Of a stretch of DNA of 7,659 nucleotides, positions 1-5,837 are shown in pieces (the first letter of the stretch is position 1; each line of letters begins with the position of its first letter). Position numbers and translations under genes: made by a program. The stretch comes from CAYYJM01 sp964471755 (lineage in GTDB: Bacteria > Planctomycetota > Planctomycetia > Gemmatales > Gemmataceae): contig CAYYJM010000284.1 in NCBI GenBank assembly GCA_964471755.1, positions 1 through 7,659 on the forward strand, read 5' to 3'. A model generated the notes under the pieces. That model did not search any database. It saw nothing but the letters and a program-made list of their open reading frames with translations, and was not told the DNA's origin.

Positions 1-13
1 GGCGGGGTTTCAT
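1..13 (-). CDS. Possible start of a further gene in the minus-strand operon (cut by window edge)
   Basis: An ATG at 13-11 on the minus strand opens a frame reading Met-Lys-Pro-Arg before the window ends. It lies 37 bases after the stop codon of the isomerase-like gene and points the same way, so it could be the third gene of the operon. No good Shine-Dalgarno site precedes it. In some planctomycetes I expect a UbiA-type prenyltransferase near an inositol-3-phosphate synthase, and such proteins often begin with a similar short basic segment, but four residues cannot show this. Treat it as a pointer to look beyond the edge. Confidence 0.22.
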
Positions 14-50
14 TTAGGTTTCGTCCCGAAGACCCCCGGCAAGCCGGCGG

Positions 51-887
51 CTAAATCAGCGGCAACAGCACCTCGCGGGCCTTGCGGGCGGCCTCGTCGG
101 GGTTCTCCACGTACGGATACAGCTCCACGGTCAGCCAGCCATCGTAGCCGATCGAGCGGATCGCCGCGAGCGTCGCCTTGAAGTCGATCGCACCCTCGCC
201 AGGGACCATGTGATGATGCACCCGCGTCGCGGCGATGTCCTCCAGGTGGAAATGCCGGATGTGCGACGCCACACGGGGAATCGTCGTCGCCGGGTCGTCC
301 TTGACACAGAAGGCATGGCCGATGTCGTAGTTCAGACCGACCGCCGGGCTGTCCATGTGCTGCATGAACTCCAGGAACTGGTCGCACGTCTCGATCAGCA
401 GGCCCGGTTCCGGCTCGATCAGCAGCAGCACGCCTTCCTTATCGGCATGCTCGGCGACCGGCTTGACCATCTCGACGAACAGTTTCAGCGCTGCCTGCCA
501 CGACTCGCCCGGAGCGACCGGGCCGCCCGGCTCCGTGGTGACGCAGCGCGCACCGAGTTCCTTCGCCAGGGTCAGAGCCCGCATCGTGTGGTCGATGCGA
601 ATGGCCCGGTAGTTCGGGTCCGGCTCGATCCAGGAGGGATGCCAGTACTTCTGGCGTCGATCGTTGACGGCGTGCATCATGAACGAGTTGATGTTGCTGA
701 TGCCGAGGCGATTCTTCGCCAGGGCGTCGCGCAGGGCGGCCTTCTGCTCGTCGAGCAGGTAGGCCGGCCAGGCGTGCGGCACATCGGCCATGATCTCGAC
801 GCCCTCATAGCCGAGCCCGGCGATCCGCCGGACGGCCTCGGCGAACGGGAAACGCAGGTACGCGTTGGTGGAGAAGGCCAGCTTCAT
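51..887 (-). CDS. Sugar phosphate isomerase/epimerase-like TIM-barrel protein (xylose isomerase-like / AP endonuclease 2 family)
   Basis: A 278-residue protein with the xylose-isomerase-like TIM-barrel fold, the normal length for this family. The N-terminus (MKLAFSTNAY) is a typical first beta strand, followed by GYEGVEIM at 27-33. Likely metal ligands are E158 (in LLIEPEPG), D188 (YDIGH), H214 (FHLED) and E255 (LTVELYPY). This is the usual Glu-Asp-His-Glu arrangement for a divalent metal in enzymes that isomerise, epimerise or dehydrate sugars and cyclitols. It is probably cytoplasmic, as no signal peptide or membrane segment is seen. The ATG at 887 overlaps the TGA (886-884) of the true synthase reading frame in an ATGA arrangement, which suggests translational coupling and is why I choose this start. 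The frame stays open upstream only because of the frameshift in the synthase gene, giving an apparent 677-residue fusion that I consider spurious. The substrate is unknown. The neighbour suggests an inositol or related sugar, but this is inference. Confidence 0.85.
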   Translation of the reverse strand: MKLAFSTNAYLRFPFAEAVRRIAGLGYEGVEIMADVPHAWPAYLLDEQKAALRDALAKNRLGISNINSFMMHAVNDRRQKYWHPSWIEPDPNYRAIRIDHTMRALTLAKELGARCVTTEPGGPVAPGESWQAALKLFVEMVKPVAEHADKEGVLLLIEPEPGLLIETCDQFLEFMQHMDSPAVGLNYDIGHAFCVKDDPATTIPRVASHIRHFHLEDIAATRVHHHMVPGEGAIDFKATLAAIRSIGYDGWLTVELYPYVENPDEAARKAREVLLPLI

Positions 888-2084
888 TTCGACGCCCTCC
901 CCACGGTGTGCGCCTCGACATACACGCGAAGCATCTCCCACTGGACGAAGAAATCGTGTTCGACGACGCCGTTGGGATTCTTGAAGAAGCACGCCAGGTG
1001 ACGCTGCACGCCGGCCTCGTCGTGCCGCTGGGCGAACAGGGCGAGCCGGGCCAGGTCGATCACCAGCGGCGCAGCCCTGCCAGATGAATTGCAGGATCAT
1101 CTTGGTGCCGAGAAAGCCCTTGAAATGGATGTGGTCCCAGGCCGTCTTCCAGTCATCCATCGACGGAATGTACTCGATCGAGACGTGCGTCGCCGGCTTG
1201 TAGCCGACGATCTGGGTGATGACCTGGTCCTTGGTCTTGATCTTGCTCGCCTTGTTGGACGGGTCGTCGAGAACGATACCGTCACGATTGCCGAAGATGT
1301 TGTGACCGACCCAGGAGAGGATCTGCCAGTTCCGATGGGCGAACATCGGAGCCAGGACGCTCTTCATGAGCGTCTCGCCGGTCTTGCCGTCCTGGCCGGC
1401 GATCGGAGCCTTCTTCAGGGCGGCCAGTTCATGCAGCGCCGGGAAACTCGCTCCCAGCGACGGCGTGAAGTTGACGAACGGCAGGCCGAGATCGAGGGCG
1501 GCGTAGGCGTAGAGCGAACTCGCCGGCAGCGGACAATCGGGCTTGTCGAGGGCCGCCTTCAGTTTCGCCAGCGTCTGATGGGTCTCGCCCAGCTCGAACG
1601 GCGGCTCGGTCGAGGCGACGCAGACGACGACGACCTGATCGAGTTGGTTCGCTTCCTTGAACTGGCGGATGTCGCCCTTGAGGCGTTCGATGGCCCCGGC
1701 CGGGGTGCGATCGGTATCGACGCCGGGCAGGTCGGCCAGCTTGCTGATGGTCGGGCCGGCTCCGAGGATCGTTCCGGGCCGGACGTTGGCCTGCCAGGCG
1801 TCGAGCTGTTCGCGACAGCCGGCGACGGTGCCGGCGTCGAAGACGGCGGCGTGTTCGTGCAGGTCACGAACGGCGTCATTGAACGTGGCGTTGCGGATTT
1901 CGTGACCACCGACGGTGAAATTTTCGACAGGGTCGAGGTCCAGGCCGGCGAACAGCGGCAGGGCCGTCGTCAGCGAGTTGCCATCGGTCAGGCCGCGTTT
2001 CAGGGCGGCCAGGCCCAGGGTGGCCGTGGCTCCGACGCCGCCGAGGGCGCCAACCAGCCAGATACCGACACGTCGTGTACTCAT
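884..2084 (-). CDS. Inositol-3-phosphate synthase (myo-inositol-1-phosphate synthase), frameshifted near 1070
   Basis: The product would convert D-glucose-6-phosphate to 1D-myo-inositol-3-phosphate using NAD, the first step of inositol synthesis. The N-terminus has a glycine-rich NAD loop (VGALGGVGATATLG, residues 11-24). The central part carries the family's catalytic block: KTGETLMKS at 234-242, GHNIFGNRDG at 260-269 and the lysines of SKIKTK at 280-285, matching the yeast GQTK.KS, NHLGNNDG and SKEISKS segments. The frame is sound to Cys338 (codon 1073-1071), then turns into an Arg-rich non-family sequence. The correct C-terminus is in another frame: from CCG at 1069, PLVIDLARLALF to VGRASK, 61 residues, ending at TGA 886-884. 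The conserved Asp-Ser-x-Leu-Ala-Ala expected between Cys338 and this Pro is absent; about 17 bases seem deleted. Intact length would be about 405 residues. The start at 2084 has a Shine-Dalgarno site (AGGTGG, 2097-2092) 7 bases upstream. Either a pseudogene or an assembly error. Confidence 0.88.
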
Positions 2085-2192
2085 GGCAATTCCACCTGTG
2101 TCCGGAACGGAGCGGATCCCGGACGCCTAGCAAAGGGTGTACCATCGGCCGCTCGGCCATCCAGCGGGAGGGTGGTGGCGGGTGACAGGGCC

Positions 2193-2220
2193 ATTATAGA
2201 ACACCAGGCGGCGCGGTCCA
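2193..2220 (-). promoter_or_regulatory. Candidate sigma-70-type promoter for the inositol-3-phosphate synthase operon
   Basis: On the minus strand a perfect TATAAT lies at 2198-2193. A 4/6 match to the -35 box, TGGACC, lies at 2220-2215, giving a 16-base spacer. It points at the synthase start at 2084, leaving a leader of about 100 bases. A perfect TATAAT is notable in such GC-rich DNA and it sits in a true intergenic space. No start-site data are available, so the call rests on sequence match and position only. Confidence 0.42.
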
Positions 2221-2245
2221 GAAGCGAAGCTGGTCACAGGCCCAC

Positions 2246-2274
2246 TTCACAGAAGAGGGACGACTCCCTACAAT
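2246..2274 (+). promoter_or_regulatory. Candidate sigma-70-type promoter for the Cys-rich small protein and downstream genes
   Basis: TTCACA at 2246-2251 (5/6 to TTGACA) and TACAAT at 2269-2274 (5/6 to TATAAT) are separated by the ideal 17 bases. Transcription would start near 2281, about 33 bases before the ATG at 2314, with the Shine-Dalgarno GAGGAGA at 2298-2304. This is the best promoter match in the window. It lies back to back with the minus-strand promoter at 2193-2220, so the two divergent units share one control region. Confidence 0.52.
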
Positions 2275-2313
2275 TTCCTGCGCAATGAGGGGCATTTGAG
2301 GAGAACCTGAGCC

Positions 2314-2700
2314 ATGCCGACACCCCCATCCGGGAAGATCACCGCCCGACCCATGATCGTACGAGCCTGTGGCTGCGAACAGGAGTTCCAGCATTACGAG
2401 GTGGACAAGTTTCGCGCCCAGCGGCTGGCCAAGTTTCAATCGACGCGTTGCCCGGCCTGCGTCGCGAAGCTGGTCGAGTCGCAGCGTCAGGCGGAACCGC
2501 CGCCGAAGGCCGAGGCGATGAAGCTGCTGCCGCCTGGAACCCAGGTGTCGCTGACCCGGCGCGAGGACGGCACCTGGGCCGGCACCCTGGTCGTCGCCGG
2601 CATCAAGGTCGAGACGGCCGGCCAGGCGGGAGCGGGACCGCAGGCGATCGTCGCCGCCCTGGCCCGCCTCTGGGCCGCCGGACAGAAGCCGGCCTCCTGA
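2314..2700 (+). CDS. Small Cys-rich hypothetical protein (possible zinc-binding N-terminal part)
   Basis: A 128-residue protein I cannot assign to a named family. The N-terminal part has Cys19-Gly-Cys21 and Cys46-Pro-Ala-Cys49 about 25 residues apart, enough for one four-cysteine zinc site; the spacing resembles a small treble-clef or zinc-ribbon element. Between them lies a charged stretch (EVDKFRAQRLAKF, 29-41). After a Pro/Glu-rich linker (about 57-67) the C-terminal half (about 74-123) looks like a small folded unit: beta strands around QVSLTRREDGTWAGTLVVAG, then an Ala-rich helix. No signal peptide or membrane segment is seen. The ATG at 2314 is supported by GAGGAGA (2298-2304), 9 bases away. 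The WD40 gene follows after 28 bases and is probably co-transcribed. A role in nucleic-acid or protein binding is possible but only a guess. Confidence 0.72.
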   Translation: MPTPPSGKITARPMIVRACGCEQEFQHYEVDKFRAQRLAKFQSTRCPACVAKLVESQRQAEPPPKAEAMKLLPPGTQVSLTRREDGTWAGTLVVAGIKVETAGQAGAGPQAIVAALARLWAAGQKPAS

Positions 2701-2728
2701 ACCGACGGCCCGAACTGGTGGCGGTCTC

Positions 2729-3574
2729 ATGCAGACGCTCAAGGGGCATCGCGGCAAGATCCGTTCGCTGAGCTTCTCGGCGGACGGCAACCTGCTTGCG
2801 TCCTGTAGCGGTCGCGGTAGGACGATCTCACTCTGGCGGCTGTCGAAGGGAACGCGGTCGTACCTGAAAGGCCACGACGAAACGGTCGAGCAGGTCCACT
2901 TTGCGGCTCAGGGCAACAGACTTCTGTCCTCGACATGGCACCTGGGCCTGATCTGGTCGCCGGATGAGGCCGGGACGTGGACGCCCCTGGGCCCGGGCAT
3001 CGGCCTCATCGCCTTCGTGGCTGGTGGCCGGGAAGTCGCCCATCTCCACTGGCATTCGGGGCCTCACGAGGTGAGCTACCTTGACCCATCCACCCTCCAA
3101 GTCGTGCGGCCAGTTCAGCCATGCTCCCCCTCTCGGTATTGCCAGATGCTCGCCGGTTCGCCGACCGGCCTGGATCTCGCTCTGGCCACCCACGACTATC
3201 GTTCAATGGCGTCCGACCTGTCCCTCTTTCGCCCGGACCAGACCCCGCCGTTCCTCCAGGTGAACCTGCGTGGGTATCTCTACGCGATGGCATTTCACCC
3301 TGACGGCCGGAGCCTCGCCGCCGGATCGGCGAAGTCGCTTCAGCGTTTCGAGGTGGCGACCAGCACGGAACTACCGCCCCTGAAAGGTCACAGCCGAATG
3401 GTGACCGGACTGGCGTACATGCCCGACGGCCGACTCCTGTCGTGCAGCACCGATGGCACCGTGCGAATNNNNNNNNNNATGGGGCCGTTGACCGCTCTCA
3501 CGGTCGCACCCGATGGCATGCGCGCCGCCGTGGGGTCCGATCAGGGCGAGATCCTCATCTGGGATCTCGACTGA
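2729..3574 (+). CDS. WD40-repeat beta-propeller protein, interrupted by a 10-N assembly gap
   Basis: Cytoplasmic-type WD40 protein, 281 residues as given including 4 unknown ones. Seven blades can be read, though several are divergent: 1 begins LKGHRGKIRSLSFSADG (4-20) and ends ISLWRLS; 2 begins LKGHDETVEQVHF and ends GLIWSPD; 3 covers IGLIAFVAGGREVAHLHW; 4 covers SPTGLDLALATHDY; 5 begins LRGYLYAMAFHPDG; 6 begins LKGHSRMVTGLAYMPDG and runs to STDGTVR; 7 is MGPLTALTVAPDG to ILIWDLD. A seven-bladed ring is the classic WD40 scaffold for protein binding. The gap falls just after DGTVR, where the closing Trp-Asp strand of blade 6 and the link to blade 7 should be. Four residues are too few for that, so roughly 10-20 residues are probably missing. 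The frame is kept across the gap. There is no kinase or other catalytic domain. The ATG at 2729 has only a weak upstream GGTGG, and translation may depend on the preceding gene 28 bases away. Confidence 0.85.
   Translation: MQTLKGHRGKIRSLSFSADGNLLASCSGRGRTISLWRLSKGTRSYLKGHDETVEQVHFAAQGNRLLSSTWHLGLIWSPDEAGTWTPLGPGIGLIAFVAGGREVAHLHWHSGPHEVSYLDPSTLQVVRPVQPCSPSRYCQMLAGSPTGLDLALATHDYRSMASDLSLFRPDQTPPFLQVNLRGYLYAMAFHPDGRSLAAGSAKSLQRFEVATSTELPPLKGHSRMVTGLAYMPDGRLLSCSTDGTVRXXXXMGPLTALTVAPDGMRAAVGSDQGEILIWDLD
3469..3478. other. Assembly gap (10 N)
   Basis: Ten consecutive N inside the WD40 gene, between the codons for DGTVR and MGPL. A run of exactly ten often marks a scaffold join of unknown size. 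The missing stretch should hold the end of blade 6, so the true gap is likely larger than 10 bases. Confidence 0.98.
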
Positions 3575-3580
3575 GCGATC

Positions 3581-3589
3581 TGGTACAAT
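3581..3589 (+). promoter_or_regulatory. Candidate extended -10 promoter element before the 142-residue hypothetical
   Basis: TGGTACAAT at 3581-3589 is a TGn-extended -10 box with a 5/6 core, 24 bases before the ATG at 3614 and just after the WD40 stop codon. I see no convincing -35 box at 16-18 bases. Transcription would start near 3596, leaving a leader of about 18 bases that contains the Shine-Dalgarno site. The 9-base string GGTACAATC recurs on the minus strand before the Uma2 gene. Confidence 0.35.
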
Positions 3590-3613
3590 CTCACCGTGAA
3601 GGGAAACCACATC

Positions 3614-4042
3614 ATGGCACGCTGGTATCGCGTGTTCGCCGCGGCGGAGACCTGCCCGGCCGAGACTCTCCTGGCCGGGGCGACCTTCGGTCAGGAAGGG
3701 GCCGAGTGGTTCTGGGCCGAACTGCCCGGCGTCCGCATCGAACGCTTCGTGCCGAGTGATGAGGGCATCCGGGCCGAGTTGAACAACTGGGCCGCCGTCG
3801 TCGAGGCGACCCTGGACGAACCGATCGCTCTCATGGAACGCATCGTCCAGAGCCGACAACTATTCACCGTCCAGGCCGAGAGCATGGCTTCCGAACCGGA
3901 GGCGGAGCGGGTGGCCCGCCTCCTCGCGGCGGCGACGCAGGGCTGCTTTCAGGTGGACGAGGGAGGCTGGCACGACGCCGACGGGACGCTGCTCGCCGGC
4001 AGCGAGGAAGACGAGTCCGACGCGCAGGCCAGAGGAGAATAA
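3614..4042 (+). CDS. Hypothetical protein, 142 residues, acidic C-terminus
   Basis: Not assignable to a characterised family. I choose the ATG at 3614 (MARWYRVFAA) because AAGGGA at 3599-3604 lies 9 bases upstream; a GTG at 3596 would add six residues but overlaps that site. The protein is soluble and acidic, with no signal peptide. Visible elements are an aromatic patch EWFWAEL (31-37), LNNWAAVVEATL (57-68), a conserved-looking helix ALMERIVQSRQLFTVQ (72-87), and GCFQVDEGGWHDADGTLLAG (110-129), followed by a Glu/Asp-rich tail. The WYRVFAA start and the DADGTLL block feel like a planctomycete family, but this is an impression only. It lies 39 bases after the WD40 gene and 40 before the DUF58 gene on the same strand, so it may be co-transcribed with either. 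Confidence 0.68.
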   Translation: MARWYRVFAAAETCPAETLLAGATFGQEGAEWFWAELPGVRIERFVPSDEGIRAELNNWAAVVEATLDEPIALMERIVQSRQLFTVQAESMASEPEAERVARLLAAATQGCFQVDEGGWHDADGTLLAGSEEDESDAQARGE

Positions 4043-4057
4043 GGGAACCCCTTCCCT
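4042..4057 (+). other. Small stem-loop between the hypothetical gene and DUF58 gene
   Basis: AGGGAA at 4042-4047 and TTCCCT at 4052-4057 form a perfect 6-bp stem with a CCCC loop, directly after the TAA at 4040-4042. An alternative pairing AAGGG/CCCTT overlaps it. No T-run follows, so it is a poor intrinsic terminator. It could shape the intercistronic message or be chance. Confidence 0.25.
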
Positions 4058-4082
4058 GCGAATCCGGTGCCGGAGGCGAGCG

Positions 4083-4979
4083 ATGGCGAACGTCGAAAAG
4101 TATCTGCGCCCCGATGTCATCCGCCAGGTGGCCCGGCTCGACCTGCGCGCCCGGTTCATCGTCGAGGGCTTCCTCGCCGGTCTGCACGCCAGCCCGTTCC
4201 AGGGCTTCAGTGTCGAGTTCAGCGAGCATCGTAAGTACTCGCCCGGCGATGATGTCAAGGACATCGACTGGGGCGTCTACGCCAAGACGGATCGCTACTA
4301 CGTCAAGAAGTTCCAGGCCGAGACGAACGTCACCGGCTACCTCGTCATCGATCTGTCGGCGTCGATGGCCTACACTTATCGCCAGGAGTTGACCAAGCTC
4401 GACTACGCCGTCAGCCTCGCCGCGGCGCTCGGCTACCTGATGATCCATCAGCAGGATCCGGTCGGCCTGATCACGTTCGACACCGCAATCCGGGCCGCCC
4501 TGCCGCCGCGGAGCAAGCGAACGCACCTGGCCAACATCCTGTCGCTCCTGGCCAACGTCAAGCCGTCCGGCCAGACCGACGTGTCGGCGAGTCTGCACCA
4601 ACTGGCGACGATGCTGCGTCACCGCAGTCTGGTGATGCTCTTCAGCGACCTGCTCGGCGATCCGGAGCCGATCATCCAGGCGCTACACCGCCTGCGTCAT
4701 CGCGGACACGAAGTGATCCTGTTCCACATCCTCGACGAGGCGGAGGTCCACTTTCCGTTCGAGGGGCTGGTCGAGTTTACCGATCCGGAAAGTGACGAGA
4801 AGATGACACTCGACGCGCGCGGCATGCGCAACGACTACCTCGACGCGGTGCGGCAGTTCCGCGAGAAGTTACATGATGAGTGCATGGCGGCCCGGATCGA
4901 CTACGTGCCGATGGACACGAGTGTCAGCTTCGACAAGGCCCTGATGGAGTACCTGCTCCAGCGGCAGCGGCGGTTCTGA
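4083..4979 (+). CDS. DUF58 domain-containing protein (vWA-like fold)
   Basis: A 298-residue DUF58 protein, complete for the short cytoplasmic type. The hallmark block is present: EFSEHRKYSPGDDVKDIDWGVYAKTDRYYVKKFQAETN (45-82, read as FSEHRxYxPGDDxxxIDW and KxFxxExN). It is followed by VIDLSASM (88-95), a MIDAS-type DxSxS metal site, then SGQTD at 162-166 and LFSDLLGD at 186-193, which supply the further Thr and Asp positions of a von Willebrand A-like site. No membrane segment is seen. DUF58 proteins usually occur beside a MoxR-type AAA+ ATPase and are thought to help assemble or activate partner complexes. No MoxR gene is in this window, so the partner must be elsewhere. The start is well supported: GGAGG at 4072-4076, 6 bases before the ATG. 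It ends 19 bases before the convergent Uma2 gene, with no clear terminator between. Confidence 0.9.
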   Translation: MANVEKYLRPDVIRQVARLDLRARFIVEGFLAGLHASPFQGFSVEFSEHRKYSPGDDVKDIDWGVYAKTDRYYVKKFQAETNVTGYLVIDLSASMAYTYRQELTKLDYAVSLAAALGYLMIHQQDPVGLITFDTAIRAALPPRSKRTHLANILSLLANVKPSGQTDVSASLHQLATMLRHRSLVMLFSDLLGDPEPIIQALHRLRHRGHEVILFHILDEAEVHFPFEGLVEFTDPESDEKMTLDARGMRNDYLDAVRQFREKLHDECMAARIDYVPMDTSVSFDKALMEYLLQRQRRF

Positions 4980-4998
4980 TCATCGAGCCGGCCGGGTG

Positions 4999-5769
4999 TT
5001 ACTTCTGCTGGCCGCGCAGCCGGGCGAGTTCCGCTTCCAGGGCTTCGCGTGCCTGCCGTTCGCGAGCCAGTTCGTCCTCGGCTGCCGTCAGACGCTGCTC
5101 TGTCGAAGTCAACCGTTGCTCCGCTCTCGTCAGGCGTTCCTGGGTCGCCGTCAGTTGCCTCAGGAGTTCGCCCGGTAGCGGCAGCAGTTCGCCTTGATAC
5201 CAGTAGCGCACCCAGTTGTCGATCAGGCCGACCTGCAGGTCCAGCTCCGGGATTGGACACCGACCGTTGGCGTCCGGCACGATCGTCCGATAGCGCCGCC
5301 GGGTCGTCAGCCGAAAGAGCGTCAGCTCCTCGTTGTCCGGGTAGAACACCAGGTAATACGGCACCTTGAGGCCCCGTTCGTACACCTCCAGGCTCGAGCC
5401 GTAGTCCTTGCGCTCACTCCCCTTCGAGACGTATTCCAGCACCCAGAACAGCCCGGCTGGCTGAATCGGGATGGCGTAGTTCGTGTCGGCCTCGATCGGC
5501 CCATCGTGGATGACGACCATGTTGTCCGGCACGATCTGACCGGGCCGTTCGCGTCCTCGGATCGGATACTGAACGAGTAGCTCACCAAAGACGTGCAGGT
5601 CGCTTCGTTGAACCTGGACCAGTGCCAGGCTCGCGTCAGTGATCTTGCGCTGGGTCGACTGGGCGGTCGATTCCATGAAATGCTCCAGCGGCAAGCTCGC
5701 CAGGTACTCACGAGCGTAGCGTGTGTAGATCACGTCGATGTGGCCGCGCGGCAGATTCCTGGTCGCCAT
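4999..5769 (-). CDS. Uma2 family protein (restriction-endonuclease-like fold) with C-terminal coiled coil
   Basis: A 256-residue protein. Residues about 30-195 resemble Uma2-family proteins of the PD-(D/E)XK superfamily, abundant in cyanobacteria and planctomycetes and of poorly known function. Candidate active-site features are PDNMVV (81-86), LEYVSKGSERKDYGS (111-125) and YERGLKVPYYLVFYPD (130-145), matching the usual PD..VV, E.xS....D and Y...GV.EYW.VDP pattern. Residues about 204-253 form a coiled coil of clean seven-residue repeats (QERLTRA, EQRLTST, EQRLTAA, EDELARE) rich in Leu at one position, likely for self-association. I choose ATG 5769 because GGAGGG (5779-5774) sits 4 bases upstream. 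ATG codons at 5781 and 5814 are in frame, but 5781 lacks such a site and 5814 lies upstream of a candidate -10 box. No partner gene or methylase is adjacent, so a restriction-modification role is not supported. Confidence 0.85.
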   Translation of the reverse strand: MATRNLPRGHIDVIYTRYAREYLASLPLEHFMESTAQSTQRKITDASLALVQVQRSDLHVFGELLVQYPIRGRERPGQIVPDNMVVIHDGPIEADTNYAIPIQPAGLFWVLEYVSKGSERKDYGSSLEVYERGLKVPYYLVFYPDNEELTLFRLTTRRRYRTIVPDANGRCPIPELDLQVGLIDNWVRYWYQGELLPLPGELLRQLTATQERLTRAEQRLTSTEQRLTAAEDELARERQAREALEAELARLRGQQK

Positions 5770-5797
5770 GAAGCCCTCCATGCCGGTGAGAGTTGTG

Positions 5798-5803
5798 ATT
5801 GTA
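5798..5803 (-). promoter_or_regulatory. Candidate -10 box for the Uma2 family gene
   Basis: TACAAT on the minus strand at 5803-5798, in the string GGTACAATC that also precedes the gene at 3614. It is 28 bases before the ATG at 5769, a sensible distance. No -35 box is recognisable at 16-18 bases. It supports the shorter start for Uma2, because the ATG at 5814 would lie upstream of transcription. Confidence 0.33.
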
Positions 5804-5837
5804 CCGGCACGCACTCAGCGCGGGGAGGCCAACTGAA

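Noticed and set aside
210..1001. Plus-strand open frame of 263 codons opposite the isomerase-like gene
   Set aside because: Antisense shadow; it crosses the boundary between two real minus-strand genes and shows no domain.
1089..2288. Long plus-strand open frame of 399 codons opposite the synthase gene
   Set aside because: It is antisense to a clear family member, is rich in Arg, Gly and Gln-type low-complexity sequence, has no recognisable domain, and is explained by GC-rich third-position bias on the other strand.
2194..2790. Minus-strand open frame of 198 codons opposite the Cys-rich gene
   Set aside because: It covers the divergent promoter region and lacks domain or ribosome-site support; the plus-strand gene has both.
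3864..4622. Minus-strand open frame of 252 codons opposite DUF58 and the hypothetical gene
   Set aside because: The opposite strand encodes an unmistakable DUF58 protein with a good ribosome binding site; this frame has no motif.
4980..4998. Possible shared terminator between convergent DUF58 and Uma2 genes
   Set aside because: The 19-base gap holds no stem-loop with a T-run on either strand.
5011..5160. Repeated 21-base units considered as a CRISPR-like or tandem non-coding repeat
   Set aside because: They lie inside a coding frame, are diverged, and are fully explained by coiled-coil heptads.
4999..5769. Uma2 plus DUF58 considered as a restriction or defence system
   Set aside because: No methyltransferase, helicase or other defence gene is adjacent, the two genes are convergent, and Uma2 proteins are commonly isolated and numerous in such genomes.
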